From Allomyces macrogynus ATCC 38327 (Eukaryota > Blastocladiomycota > Blastocladiomycetes > Blastocladiales > Blastocladiaceae), in the NCBI GenBank assembly GCA_000151295.1, contig GG745353.1:539896-603895 (forward strand): a stretch of DNA of 64,000 nt, in the 5' to 3' direction. This document shows positions 22,401 through 35,001 of the stretch, one piece after another; within the stretch, counting starts at the first letter, position 1; every line of letters starts with the position of its first letter. Below the pieces are notes generated by a model. The model was not told where the DNA came from. It was given only the letters and a program-made list of their open reading frames with translations, and made no database searches. The translations under genes and the position numbers were made by a program.

Positions 22401-24382
22401 GCGGCATCCACGACCAAAACATTACTTGCGAATGATCCTGCACTATCGAAAACAGCGAGAGTGTCACAAAGACGCGATCGGCCGTGAGCGAATTCGCGGG
22501 CTGCGTGAGCGCGTAGACGGCAAACGTAGCAAACGTGGCCGCAAGTGGGACAATGTCAGACATGGCGATTTGGACCGAGTTGATGCGCAATGCCGCCCGG
22601 GTCAGATCGAGCTCCTTTTCGCGGATTGCGAGAATGCGGTCGCGCAGGAACCGCGTCCACCCATACAGCTTTAACGTCTTGGTTGCGCCGACCGTCTCGG
22701 CCGTGAGCTTGGTCCGCGCGCTCACTTGGACCATGGTGGCCTTGCGCAGCGACATGATCCTGCCTGCAACGGTACCAGCGAGTGGCGATGCCAAGGCGAG
22801 GATCGTCACGACCATCACCATCGCCCACCCGATCTGCACGTACAGCATGTAGAGCGCGACAGAGAGTACAATTGGTTCGGGCAACCATTCCACGAGCGTC
22901 GTCACAGTGGAGGACACAGCTTCCGCGTCCACTTGCGCATGTGCCACAACCGCGCCTGCGTCGACCGACCGGTGGCTCGGCAGGTGCAGCGACTTGTGGT
23001 AGATGACGCGCTGCATGGCGCACTGCGCGCGCAGCTGCTCGATGTTGCCGAGGTGCTGCTTCATGCCCACGAGAAACGTCGAGAGCACACTCACGACCAT
23101 GTACGCGCTCGCGATCACGACGCCCTCCACGACAGGCCGCTCGTCCTTGGTCCCGCGCTCGAGCACGAGCTGGATCAGGTACTGCACAAACAATGGGTTG
23201 ATGAACTCGGCGAGCCCTAGGATCAGTGACAGCGCGGTCACGAATGCGATCTTGGGCGCAAACGCAAAAAGATACGCGCGAGTAAACGAGGGTGTGATGG
23301 ACGAGTATCTAATCTCGCGGTTCCATGCCTCTTGGAGCACGTCGCCCGACGGGCGCGACCGCATGTGCCACGGCAAACTCCAGCAATCGGCGAGCTCGAG
23401 CGTCTTTGCACGTCCACGACGCAGCAAGTCATGCACCCACCACAGACCGAGCCGCGTCAGGTACGACGCCGACAGCTCGGGCGACTCGTTTTCGACGGCG
23501 GGCCGCGGTGCGTTAACGGGTTTTGGCTTGATGTCCAGCGCAGATGCTGGAGTCGACGCGCGCACGTCGCCGGCCTTGGCTGAGCCGTTTTCGGCCAGGA
23601 ACACGAGTACCACGAGAACAAGCTGCGCAATAATCGGTGCAAACTCCCATGATCCAGAATTCACGCCGCGAAGGAGCAGCGTCCTCAGTCGAACGATCAG
23701 AACGAGGGCCAGAACAAGATAAAAAGTGCACAGCGACGCGGAAGGCCGTCGACTGCGGAAATGCTCTGCAGGATGTAACCGGGTGGAGAAGTTAGCAGAA
23801 AATACAGGCAGCTCAACACGCGTAGAAGCAACTAATCATGAACCGAAGTAGTGCGCTGGGACGGTGACCGAAAAAACGAGCACAAGCGCGATCCAGCCAA
23901 AATACGTCGACGATGCAGGAAGGGGCGCGTTGTTGGAGAAGAGCACGATGAATGCAATGGACGTGGCCAGATTCCCCATGCCGAGAGCCTATTGTTCATG
24001 GTGTCGGTTTGGTTGGGTCAGATCCACCAAGTGATCAGCGATCAAGCGTAGGAGCAGTTTCGCAATTCGCACCATCTTGATCCAGAGAAAAAACTGGTGC
24101 GAATCCGTCATGGTCTTGGGCAAATCTGGACGGCGCGCCAAAAATCGCAAACGGTTCCCAATCGCAAGCAACCCGGCGAGCGCAATGATGGGCATCAGGA
24201 CGCCATCTTGAAAACACGGATCTATGTCGATTTGTCCCGCATTTTGGACTGTGGCCGTCTGTTCGCAGCACGCAACAAGGTCGAGCGTCAGCGAATTGGG
24301 TTGAGATTAATTGCATCGTTGGCAAACTGGGATAATTGGTACTGACCAACGGCAAACCGCCGCCACAAAAGGGATGGCCCAT
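19494..24382 (-). CDS. ABCC/MRP-type ABC transporter (long form with TMD0)
   Basis: Seven exons, minus: 24382-24347, 24258-24073, 23988-23844, 23765-21425, 21351-21243, 21171-20952 and 20872-19494 (1,471 aa). Five N-terminal hydrophobic segments form TMD0 (for example GVLMPIIALAGLLAIGNRL, then AQLVLVVLVFLAE), followed by TMD1-NBD1-TMD2-NBD2. NBD1 (about residue 647): Walker A GKVGSGKS, signature LSGGQRARVACARA, Walker B DVLLLDDPLSAVD, with Asp in place of the catalytic Glu as usual in ABCC. NBD2 (about 1269): GRTGSGKSS, signature MSAGQAQLLCLARA, and VLVLDEATASMD with the catalytic Glu. MRPs export conjugates and xenobiotics, often into the vacuole. The 12-residue first exon (MGHPFCGGGLPL) is less certain; all other junctions restore conserved sequence. 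Confidence 0.93.
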
Positions 24383-25187
24383 GGCAAAGCGTGTATGCGC
24401 CGTGGTCGCGGAATATCCAGCTGGCAACCAGCAATTGAGATTCACCAGATGACGAGAGTCAGCTCTGGAGAGAAGGGTCTTGCCTTGCAAAATGTCGGTG
24501 GCCAGACCGGTTCAGAGGAGGGCAAGTCGACGCGCGTGGTCGAGACTCGGCGAGACTCTCCTCGCCAGTGTGGCGACGGTTTGCTCAGCAAGAAGAACAA
24601 CCTGTCATGATGGCCGCTCCCTTAGCCGGCGCCACCAGACGCGGTCACGCCCTGGCTATTCATCGTTATTCGGCATCATCGGGATATCAATCACCATCAC
24701 GGAGCTCGTGCCAATGGAGTGGGGGCGTGTCGTCGTCCACGCGAACCCGTCTCAACCGTTCATGAGTGAACGTCGTTTGTCGTGTAGATCGCGCCAAAAG
24801 AATGCAGAGCATGCACCGACATCATGGTTTGGTCACAAAAGAGTGATCGCTCGTTTCGAGGAGATCCATTTCGCGGGTAGATGCTGCTCACCGTACCTAG
24901 CTGGCCGCGGCAGAAAATATAATTCTCAATATCGTCGACGTTCATCCTTTTGGACAGGAGAGTCGTTGTCCAAAGCGACCGTGCGACACCGACTTCAGCG
25001 CGTCGTAAACGCGACCCACGTGATGTGCTTTTGGAGGCGCAAGGTTCAAATTTGATGAGGCGCCAGAAGCAGCGAGCAAGGCCAGCGTCGTCATCTTCGT
25101 CGTCGACCCGAATCCCTCTGCTGCAATCCGCTGCAACCGCCAAATGACCGAAGCTCTGCGACGGCTCTGTTCATACGACTCGCTGCA
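24383..25187. other. Bidirectional promoter ABCC / LDB17
   Basis: A 0.8-kb interval between divergent starts, of mixed base composition. No gene, repeat or TATA box recognised. Confidence 0.45.
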
Positions 25188-26614
25188 ATGGCTTTGAACG
25201 ACATTGAGGCCCTGTTGATCGACTTGCTGCGTTCTGGATCAAGCATCAGTACTCTCCGGCTCTCCACCGTCAGCCTGGCTCGCGCCGGTTAACGAGGCTA
25301 ACCAGCGCCTGCCCGTGCGAAAAACCAGTCTCCATTTCCGACGAAGACGAGGATGAGGTCCCGCTCGACGGCATGTGGACCGAGCTCCGGTCTCAAATCT
25401 TGCGACTGCCGCACGACGATCTCGCGCGTTTTCCGACCGTCGCGCTCAACTGTGCTGCAAATGTGCCCGAGGTGCGCAAATGCTCAACGTTGCTTGCCTC
25501 CATTGGCGGGTTCACGCGCTCATAAATTGTTCGTTGTGCATCGTCGTTAGGGCAAGCCTGTTTCGCCGTACTTCTACAACCTCATCGCCGAAATTACTGA
25601 TCTGCGTCATGCGTTCCGCGTCGTCTCGCTGAGCGATGTGTCTTACGCGCCAGCATCGTCGACGTTGCAAAACAATTTGGCAGCCGCGGTCATTCCTCTC
25701 GACCAGTTCTTGGGGCTGCTCCCGCGGTTAATCCAGGGCATTGGACTGCGCAGCCTGCGGTGGGTCACCAAACTGTCGTCTGGATCCGACCCGGAGGGGC
25801 TCGAGCACGACACGGTCATGGCTGGGCTTGCGTTTGCTCTGGCGCGCAGCGGGCGGTTGTCCGACTCGGAGTTGGGTGCGTTGCTCATGGTTTTCGGTCG
25901 AATTCCTTGTCCACCACTACGATCCTTTCTGACGCGTGTCTTTGCCGTCCGCTGATAGCATCCATTGACGCGAATGCGATTGTTCGGCTGTTTGGCGCGC
26001 TCCACTACTCGCGCCAGACCGGCATGGAAGCCGCCAACGACCTGCTGACGCGAGCGATCTTGGCGCTCAACGAGCAAGTGCTCGCCGCGCGCAACCCGAC
26101 TATGCCGAACCACATCATGAATATCCTTCGGGACAGCGCGGCCCCGGGTGTGCACACGTTTGCCGAGACGCTGATCTTCCTGATCAACCGCGCTGGTACG
26201 TGATTGCGCGGAGGGGGAGGGGGGGGGGGGGGGGCACAGTGATTCGTACCTCTGACGTGCTTCTTTCTTTTTCCCTCCATAGACGACCTCCTAACGCAGG
26301 TCATGGTGTTGAAGGCGATATATATCATTCTCGCAACGAACGCGCCGCTCTTCTTCACCAACGACTTGCGCGTCCTGCTCGACGTGGTCCTGCGCCGCGT
26401 GCTCACGCTCGAACTGCAAGACGTGGGCTTGCGCCAGGCCTTCCTGCGCGTGCTGCGCCTCCTATACCCGACCGTCGCGCCGTACAAGGCGCGCGAAGTC
26501 ATGCAGATGGCGCACCACATCCAGTGCGCCGAGGCGCTCGGGATCGACCCGGATAGCGTGCGCATCGCGTGCGATATTGCGTCGAGCGTTGAGCTGACGG
26601 CGAGCGCGAGCTGA
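25188..26614 (+). CDS. LDB17: SPIN90/Ldb17/Dip1-family Arp2/3 activator
   Basis: Five exons: 25188-25248, 25329-25471, 25551-25896, 25959-26195 and 26283-26614 (372 aa, close to Dip1). The N-terminus is acidic (SDEDEDEVPLDG). The rest is helical repeats. The strongest match is the C-terminal Ldb17 core LLTQVMVLKAIYIILAT, FFTNDLRVLLDVVLRRVL, LRQAFLRVLRLLYPTV.PYK. Family members activate Arp2/3 without a pre-existing filament, seeding linear actin at endocytic patches. ARPC2 in this window is part of the target complex. Intron 4 contains a 16-G run. Donor choices for introns 1 and 3 were set by phase and alignment and are slightly less certain. Confidence 0.85.
26219..26234 (+). repeat. G16 homopolymer in LDB17 intron 4
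   Basis: Sixteen consecutive G lie shortly after the donor of intron 26196-26282. This is the only one of the long C/G runs that is G-rich in the sense strand. Confidence 0.9.
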
Positions 26615-27068
26615 TTGACAGTTACTGCTGTTCTCCGGTCGTGCTCGTGCACGTGCGGCAGGCTGGCATCACCAGCTCATAGCTCGTGTGCTGACCGGAC
26701 AGACCAACTTGACACGGCGCAGCGCGATGCTGTTCTTATTTCGGGCTGTGCATTTTGTGCCGGAAAATGTATTTCTCGCACCATTTTCGATACTTCGTGC
26801 CTGGGCAGAGCTGGATTCTGGCCTGTTGGGTTGGTGTGAGCAACGAACAGTGAGAAAACGTCAGTTTATCGTGGCAACCAGTCGCACATCGACAATCGTG
26901 AACCTCGACCATTATTTCGTTTCCTTGGGCTGCGACTGGCCGCAACGCCGACGAAACCAACTCTTCCTCATGGATATTTACGCAGGCAAGTGTTTCCAGC
27001 AACGATCATGGACCAAGACCGTCCTCCTCCAATTCCAGTAAACGACAAATTGATCATCCCCGCAACTG
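26615..27068. other. Spacer LDB17 to CMTR1
   Basis: 0.45 kb, lower G+C. An upstream ATG at 27008 starts a short frame that could be an alternative first exon of CMTR1, but I could not close its phase with a convincing donor. Confidence 0.45.
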
Positions 27069-28910
27069 ATGCCCACAGAGGACCCGGAATTCGCTGTCAC
27101 GCCGCTTGTCTCCGAGATCCCTCCGCCCAGCATGTCTCCGCGCGATATCGAAGGACTCTTGCACGGCGGTCGCGGCGGCGGGAGCCGCGATGGCCGGCGC
27201 GACCGCGACCGTGACCGACGCGACGATCGCGGACCAGACGGGCTACGCGGCGGAGGCGACTGGCGCTCCACAGACCGTCGCGATGCGTGGTCGAACGATC
27301 GTCGTGGGAACGGCGGTGGAGAATACCGCCGCGAGTCGGCGGGCGGGCGCGGTCACGGCGATTCGTGGCGGCATGATGGCCGTGGCGGCGGCGGGGCGCC
27401 GCCACCGCCTGGTGCACGCGGCGTTGCGTCGACGAACCTGTACGAAGTGCTGAGCGAGGACGGGCCGCACGGTTTGAACGCGGCAAGGATGTCGCCGCCG
27501 CGCGGTCCAGGCCAGTTGCCACCGCAGCCGCGAATGGCCCGCACAGGACCGAGTGGTCGCGCTGGTACCTACAAACTCGTTTCGAACGTGTGTCCGTTGC
27601 GAGAGTTATAACGATGTTTCCGCTCGATAGCAACTCTCGCCGAGGTGAACTGGCTCACGAATGGACCAGCGATTCGTGAGTTCACGCCCGTCATTGAAGT
27701 GGCCGAGGTTCGTTATTATGGCGGTCGCTTGCGTTCCTCTCGGTGCTTTGGATGCTCACACCAACCCAAATTTCTCCAGGGGAACCCGCCACCCGTCGAC
27801 ATCAACATGTTTTCTGACACCAACTTGGTCAACCAAGTCCTCGAGCTCAAGAGCCAGCTGCAGTCTGCGACGCACGAGGACATAACGCGCGGCCGCGTCC
27901 TGTCGAACCCGTACGAAAAAGTGGGCAAGTCGGTCTTTATCAACCGCGCTGCCGTCAAGCTGGCCGAACTCGATGCCGAGTGCGGTCTTGTACCGTCGCT
28001 GCTGCGGTCATTTGATCCGGCGCAGCACCCCGTCGTCGTGGCCGATATTTGTTCGGGCCCTGGCGGGTTCTCCGAGTACATGCTGTGGCGCACGTTCCAG
28101 GACGCGCGGCAGGACGTGACGGCGATCGGGTTCACGCTCAACTCGGGCGATGAGACCACGTCGTTCACGCCGCACAAGTTTGTCACGGAAGCGATTGGGT
28201 CCGAGCGGTTCGCGACGTGTTATGGCGTGCCACGTCCCGACGCGGCCGACGGGAGTGGCGACGGCGATATCTTGAACCTCGACAATATTCGCGCGCTCGC
28301 GGCCGAAATGGACCGCCGCACCAACGGTGCGGGTGCCGCGCTCGTCACCTCGGACGGTGGTATTTCTGTGGTCGGGCACGAGGACCAGCAGGAAGCGCTC
28401 ACGCGGCACCTCAAGTTGTGCGAGGTGCTGGCCATGTTCCACGTGCTTGCGCGCGGCGGATCGTTTGTGCTCAAAGTCTACGACGTTCTGTCGCCGTTCA
28501 TGGCCGGGGTCGTCTACCTGCTCTTTGCGCACTTTGAGCACGTTGCCGTCGTAAAACCGCTCAGTTCGCGACCCGCCAACTCGGAGCGGTACGTGATCTG
28601 CAAGCATTTGCTCGCGCGCAAGCCCGCGGCCGTGATTGCCCACCTGGAAGCAGTGCACGACCGGCTCGCCAAAGGTGAGAACGTGACGGAGATTGTGAGT
28701 TTGTTTGATTTGATTCGCGAGGAGTCGTTCCGCAAGTACTTGCGGCACGTCAACATGGTGCACGCGGCCAACCAGGTGCGCGCGCTCGAGAAACTCGTCG
28801 AGGCGCTCAAGGTGCCTGCAGATCGCGCCGCGCCGGATCATGGGCACTTGGTGCGCAGCTGTTTGCAGCAGTGGCGGCTGCCGCCGACGCCGCGAGGAGG
28901 CTCGTCGTGA
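27069..28910 (+). CDS. CMTR1: Cap-specific mRNA (nucleoside-2'-O)-methyltransferase 1
   Basis: Three exons: 27069-27564, 27631-27707 and 27780-28910 (567 aa). The FtsJ-type Rossmann domain has the SAM motif VVADICSGPGGFSEYMLW. The K-D-K-E catalytic tetrad can be assigned to the N-terminal Lys region (FINRAAVKLAELD), the Asp in VTSDGGISV, the Lys in SFVLKVYDVLS and the Glu in RPANSERYVICK. CMTR1 methylates the 2'-O of the first transcribed nucleotide to make cap1. The N-terminal 150 residues are rich in RD/RGG (DRDRDRRDDRG), unlike the G-patch of animal CMTR1. Intron 2 is 72 nt and stop-free in frame, so retention would add 24 residues. The WW domain seen in animals is absent. Confidence 0.9.
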
Positions 28911-29112
28911 TGTGAAATACAGTATTAGTGCAACGAGGACTTTCGTTTGTTTGAATGCGGTCTTGACTGGTTGCAATCCCAGCGCAAGTCTATTTCCAAG
29001 GTTTGCATACACCGCCATCTAATCCACGCACGCACGCACAGCCATACCGAACCGCCCACACAACAGTAATCGGTTCCGAGATCTACGGTGCTCGTCCACT
29101 GCGACGGTACGG

Positions 29113-32100
29113 CTAGAGGTGGTGCTCCTGGTCTGGGCTCGACCCGTTGCGCGACCGCGTCTCCTTGCCGGCTGCTACCTGCTGGTACGCGAGCGAGTGC
29201 CCCGGGAACGCCGCGACAGGCGGTGGCCGTGCGCTCGCAGCAACGAGACCGGTCACCGGCGTCGCCGGCAACGCGGCTCCACCCGGGAACATGGCCACAT
29301 CACCATTCGCCGACTGCGGTAACGCGTCGACCGAGTTGCGCAGCGACGAGTCGGCGAGATCGCTAATCACGCGCACCGCAACAGGTGTCATCACCACGGG
29401 CGACTCCGTCCTTGCATCGCCCGGCGGCTGGTGGTACAGGTACAGCGCCGCGTCGGATGCGGGTGCGTCAGCGGCCGACAGGACGAGCTGCAATTCCTCG
29501 AGCAGCGTCAGGTACCGGTAAGTCATGCGAATGCTTGGCACGTTGGTCGCGTGAATCGAGTTGCCGTCTGGGCCCGACAGGTGGTACCGCGCGCCGAGCC
29601 ACCGCCGCTTGAGCTCGGCCTCCCACCCGGACATGAGCACCGAGTTGCGCGCGAGCTCGCACAGGTCGACCGACCCGAGCCGGAAGATTTGTGCCGCGAT
29701 TGAGTACTCCTCGATGAGCGGCTCGCGCGTGTAGTGGAACTGCAGCGGGTCGTCGGTTGAGAGCGAAACGTGAAGGCCGCGTTGGAAGAACTAATCACGT
29801 CACGGGGACGGATCAGTAACCGGTGGAGAGTCGAGAGAACGAATTCTTAAATACAAAACGCGAACCTGCGGGAACGGGTTCCGGTCGTACGTGAGGAACA
29901 GCGCATTGTTCGAGAGCGGCGACATGGCAATCCCAATCTGCATCAGGTAATACAGGTACTGGAGCGCTGGGACCTTGCGCAGCAGAATGCCGTGCGCGAT
30001 CGACTGGCTCGTCAAGAAGGCCGACGCCAAATGGTCCGTGTCGCCGGCCTCTCCTGCGTGCGGTCGAAGCACAAACGTATTGAATTCGCGCGCCTTGCGC
30101 CATTGGTTGAGCGTCGTCAGGTTCGCGTACATATAATAGAGATAGTACGAGTACGGTGGTTGGAGCGGCCTACAAACGACATTCACAAGGTGGAGAAGGT
30201 TGAGTCAATGCCCGGCACTCTGCTTTTCGCAAGAAAAGACGTCTCGTTGAAATGATAAAGAAATCCACCGCATACATAGTCCAGAACTTGGGGAACGGAT
30301 ACTTGCGGTGGATGCGCCGCTCGGCCTTGGACTCGTCGTCGACCGAGTCAAATCCAATGACGCGCTGTAAAAACACATGCAGCTCCGGGTGCGTCGTCGG
30401 GTCCTGCGTCACCTCGAACAGCGGCTCGAACAGGTTGGCGATAAAGTCCTGGAAGCTGTTCACGGCGCCCGTCGTCTTGTACACCGAGTAGAGCCGCGGC
30501 ACCTGTACGAGCCACCGCACGTTGTTCGAGAACAGCTTGTTGTTGACAACCTGAACGTGGAAGCGCAAGATGAGTGGATGTGACGTGTGAGTGCGACGGG
30601 ATCAAACGGGATCAGACGAACCCATTTCGCGAGCTTGTCCCACTCGTCCTTGGACCGGCCGTAGATGGAGATGCGCCACTGTTCAATCACGTCGTCGATC
30701 AGTTCAAGAGCAAGTCTCCGCAATTTTCCCACGAAATTGTACCTCGGCGTGCTGGTATTTGGACCCTTCAAGGTCCGAAATCACCTCCTTGGTCAGTTCG
30801 GCGAGGTACCGGCCGCCAATCAAGTTGTCGGTCTTCATAAACACCTCCCGCAGCCGAGACTCGCCCACGGGACTGTATTTTTTGTTGAAAGCATCGAATC
30901 GGTGAAAGGTATCGCGGTGCGCGTGCATGTCGAGCGTGTCAATCGACAAATCGTAGGCCGTCAGGTTGAGCGACTCGAACACCTGGTCGCAGTAAACGAA
31001 CGAGTGTCAGATCAAAATCTGTTATAGGACGCATGAATCGCGAAAGAGGCGCGCATGTACCTGCGCGAGCGTCAGGTGCTTGCCATCGCGGAAAATGACC
31101 ACGTCGTCGGGGCACTTGCGCAGCTTGGCCTTGATAAACCGCAGCAGGTGCTTTTGGTTCATGCACGCCGAGTGGTGGATGTGCGTGTCCACCTTGCGCA
31201 CGTTGTAAATGTCGCTAATCAGACGTGGTTGGATGAGCCGTTGATCGTTCGCAAAATTCAGTAGGTGGAGCGCGTACCGATGCGGGCACCCCTTGCACTC
31301 GGCCACCTCGCGCGACTCGTTGAGCAAGTTGTACATCTGGAACTTGGACTCGAGGTAGTTGAGCCGGCGGTAGGCAAACGACTTGGCGGGCCCGTCCGAG
31401 ATCACGTCAATCATCAAGTCGAGGTCCTGGAAATACTGCTTGAGCGAGTGCACGCGCGAGACGGGTTTCCGCGCGAGCTGGTCGTCGACGTCGCGGTACA
31501 CTTGGTACACGCCATCCTCGCCCATCCCGTAGACAAACGGGTGCGGTCCCGGAATCGCAATATCGGCGAGCGTGACATTGTTGACAGTCGCGAGGTGCTC
31601 CATCGAATCGTGCGCCTCGCGCCGCGCCGCCAAAGACGCTTGCGCGGAACTGCCCTCGAGCGGAACCCACGTCGGCGGTGGCGGCGGCGGGAAAATGGTC
31701 CAATCGGGGGCGTTTTTCGGGTTGTCAAACTCGCGCTGCAGCGACTCGTCCATGTAGGTGCGCCGCAAGTCCATGCACTGCTTGAACTGCGTCAGGATCG
31801 ACTTGAGCTCGGCCGACACCTCGTACTGCAAGTGGCTCGTCAACGGGTCACTCGGCGACGCGTACGGCGCGGCATCGGCAGAACGCGGCGCTCCAAGCGG
31901 CGCGTCACCGTGGGCGCCTGCGGCCGTTGGCAGAGACGACGGGATCGGAGTGGGCAGCCCAACCGGAATCGATGCGGTCCTCGCGACGAGCGGGGTGCTC
32001 GGGCGACGTGGACGGCCGTTTGGGGCAGTCCCGCGCGAATCCGGCTTGGACGCATCGAGCGGCGCGATAGCGTCGCTCTCGTACTCGGTCTCGGCAAACT

Positions 32101-32662
32101 GCGCGCGGGTCCAGAAATGCATATCCTCCTAGAAGTGTGATCCGTTGATCTTTCGTGAGCAATCGATCGTGGCGTGCATGGGCATTGGGGCAAGCCCTAT
32201 CCGCGGATAAATCGTCTTTACCTGCTTGAGAATTCTCTCCGTCTTGTAATCAAAGTACGACGCGTCCTGCTTGCGCGCACTGGGCGACGAGTCGAGCACG
32301 ACGCCGCGCGTCTCGTCAACCATCAACTGCGACATTTGGCTCGCGAGCGCAGCGCTGCTCGAGTACTCCATTCCGTTGCCGGGCGACGGGATGAACACGC
32401 CGGGCGGACTGCTCTGACGCTCGGTTAACTCGCGCGCATCGACGGGTATTTGATCACGGCCAGCGCGGGCATGATCCGATGGGCCATGGTCCGCTTCAGA
32501 TCGAGCGAGGCCAAGAGCATCATGGTGGCTGTCGGGAACGGGTTCCATGGAAGCGATCCACTCGGGCCACGGTACAGTCGGGTGCTTGGTTGCAAATGCG
32601 TGCGAGGTGCAGGCGGTCGGGGGCAGGCCAGTGCAGCGAAACGGTCGGGGCGATTTACTCAT
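29113..32662 (-). CDS. AMD1: AMP deaminase
   Basis: Seven exons, minus: 32662-32222, 32128-31061, 30982-30743, 30678-30622, 30550-30276, 30169-29866 and 29790-29113 (1,020 aa). It converts AMP to IMP and ammonia in the purine nucleotide cycle. Zinc/catalytic motifs: [37 protein letters not shown]. Other conserved blocks are [37 protein letters not shown] joined to [20 protein letters not shown], and [14 protein letters not shown]. Every junction restores the family sequence; exon 4 is only 57 nt. The N-terminal regulatory region (about 300 aa) and a 100-residue low-complexity C-terminal tail are lineage specific. It is convergent with CMTR1, 0.2 kb apart. Confidence 0.95.
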
Positions 32663-33191
32663 CTATTTCTGTCGGTCGTCGAGGAGAGGAAGGTGGGTTG
32701 AAGAGCGGGGGAGAAAAGGAGAGGACGGGGCCTGATCACAATTAATTTGAACTCGGGAGACAGGGCAAGCGCGAACATGAAGTCCGCGCAAGACGCAAGA
32801 TATAATCAACGATAACCCGCACCCCAGTCTGGCCCGATATCTCTTGTCACTTGGCAAACGATGACGAAAGTCCACACAAAAGCAAGGGTTCTGTCAGAAT
32901 CTTCTTTTTGAGTGCTTTCTCGGTTCTTCTCGGGGAGTTCGAGCCCATGACCGCGATTGACAGAGCATTGACAAGCCGGGCTCATGTGGTTGCTGGCTGT
33001 GGCGCTGGAATCGAATGAGCTGGTCATGATGCTCGGGACAGTTTAACGAGACGAAGACGCCGGCATGACGTGTGCAGAAACACAGCCTGACAGCAAAGGC
33101 AGAAGCGGAAAAGCAAAAAAACGATTTTGGGCGCCCAGTAACTTGTATTCAGCACGATCCGTAATCCGACCGCGTCGCATATGCACACACC
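32663..33191. other. Spacer AMD1 upstream / RPL19 downstream
   Basis: 0.53 kb, fairly AT-rich. It contains the AMP deaminase promoter and the RPL19 3' UTR. No specific element recognised. Confidence 0.45.
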
Positions 33192-34387
33192 TTACTGCTT
33201 GTCACCGCCCAGGAGCGCCGCCTTCTTCTCGGCAGCGCGCGCAGCCTTGCGCTCGCGCGCGGCCTTGGCCTTGAGACGGTGCGCGGCAGCCTGGTCGGCG
33301 AGCGCCTTGGTACGGGCCTTCTCAGCCTTGACCTTGAAGATGTACTCCATGAGCACGCGCTTGTTCTTAAACACGTTACCCTTGGACTTGAGGTAGAGCT
33401 CGTGGTAGAGGTGGCGGTCGACCTTGCCGGCCTCGCGGTACTTGCGCAGGAGACGGCGCAGGACACGCTGGCGACGCATCCACAGGACCGACGTCGGCAT
33501 ACGCGCCTCGGCCGTACCGCGACGCTTACCGGTGCCGGTGTGGCGACCCTTGCGCTTCGCAGCCAGGCGCTCGCGGACGCGGAAACGCGACTGTGCGGCC
33601 TCGGGCTTGCGCACGATCAGGCCATCCTTGATGAGCTTGCGCACGTTGGCGCCTATTCGAGAAAAAAAACAGTGTCAACGTGCCGTTCTCAACGCAGAGA
33701 GAATTGCGGGTGGTTTAGCTCGGTAAAAACCGGTTTCCACGCGGCGACGATGAACGAGACGAGACGATGAACGAGACGAGACGAAGCAGCGTTATCGAGC
33801 AAACCGGCGTTCAGGAACCAAAAATTGCCCCCAAAACGGCCAGAGGTCCGTTTGTTCAGCACGTAGTCCCGGCGCAGATCGTCGTCGTCCGTCGTCCGTC
33901 GTCTACAGCGGAAAAGCGGCCCTTCGCTCCACCAAACCCGCCAAACCGCCGAGATTCGGCGGCAATCTCGCTGGTGCGTGGAAATGACGATGCGTACGCG
34001 AGTTGGCATTGGCGATGTCCGAACTCTCCGAGGGGTCCAACCAGACCTTACGCTTGCCACAGCCGAAGACCGAGGCAGCCAGCCGCTTCTGAAGCTTAAG
34101 CGAGACCCTTCAGACGGCGAACGCAAAAATCGCACAAAATCGCAGTGCAGCGTTTCGGCAGCGATTCGGAACGAAACAAGCAGGGTTGCAACAGAGTGCA
34201 GCGGTCGGAAGTGCGACAAATCGCAACGGATGGACGAGCATGTCCACGGTGCGGAGCGAGATGTTTACGAGGGGCACGGCGGCCAAAATCGCACGAGCGG
34301 CATGGCGTTTGCGCGGCGCACGTTCAGCGAGCGAACAGCGCGGGTGGGGGCGATCGTCGTCGTTTTCGGTCGTTATCGGTGATACAT
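33192..34387 (-). CDS. RPL19: 60S ribosomal protein L19 (eL19)
   Basis: Minus strand exons: 34387-34386 (inferred, only the first two bases of ATG), 34107-33998 and 33652-33192 (190 aa). Exon 2 gives [11 protein letters not shown] and [13 protein letters not shown] and ends NANS. Exon 3 continues [17 protein letters not shown], then [26 protein letters not shown] and [20 protein letters not shown]. eL19 is a structural large-subunit protein near the polypeptide exit and inter-subunit bridge. The two introns (278 and 345 nt) are several times longer than the window norm. The ATG split AT/G at 34387 fits phase and the habit of ribosomal genes to have a minimal first exon, but it is the weakest part of the model. 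A 17-nt x2 repeat lies in intron 2. Confidence 0.88.
33747..33780. repeat. 17-nt tandem duplication in RPL19 intron 2
   Basis: Two exact copies of acgatgaacgagacgag lie back to back. Confidence 0.9.
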
Positions 34388-35001
34388 AGTGGGAGTTGGT
34401 TGGGGTGACGGTGGTGGGGTGTGGGTCGGGCGAGCGACACGGTCAGCCGTTCGTTCTGCTGGCGGCGGGGCGGCGAGCGCAGCAGCGCAGTGCTTGCAGG
34501 CATGCAAAGGGGTAGCGATTTCCCTCGTACATGGTGAAGGCGGTATGTTGGGAGGAGAACGAAACACTTGGGGTCTCTGTTGCGATGCTTGGTCTGCCAC
34601 GCTGGCCAAACCGGTCAGATTCCGTGCCAAAAACAGGGCTGATGTGGGGGCGACCTGTGCTTTTGAACGGCTCACACACGTGAGAATGGCCCCATCGTTT
34701 GACTCAATCACAGCTCTGTTTGACGCTTTTCTCCTTGGTCCAGTTAAACTTGGCTCGCGCTTGCGCGCTGGCAGTGAATCAACCGATCTTTGATGCTCGA
34801 CGACCTGGCCACGAACCAAAGAAATCCGAGTCGAGTAAAAATACAATGCTTTACTCGCAGATACAGGCTGGTCGCGGTCAAAGAAAAGAAATCTCGGCAG
34901 CGTCTCCCCCCAAACGGCACTCGACGCCCTCCGCATCTGCCGACGATAGCGCCCCGCCTTGCCAAAACGCGCCGCCGCACGCGCGAAGCGTACGTCGACG
35001 C
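34388..35001. other. Spacer RPL19 upstream / IDI1 downstream
   Basis: 0.61 kb. It should include the RPL19 promoter (minus strand, to the right of 34387) and the IDI1 3' UTR. No element recognised. Confidence 0.45.
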
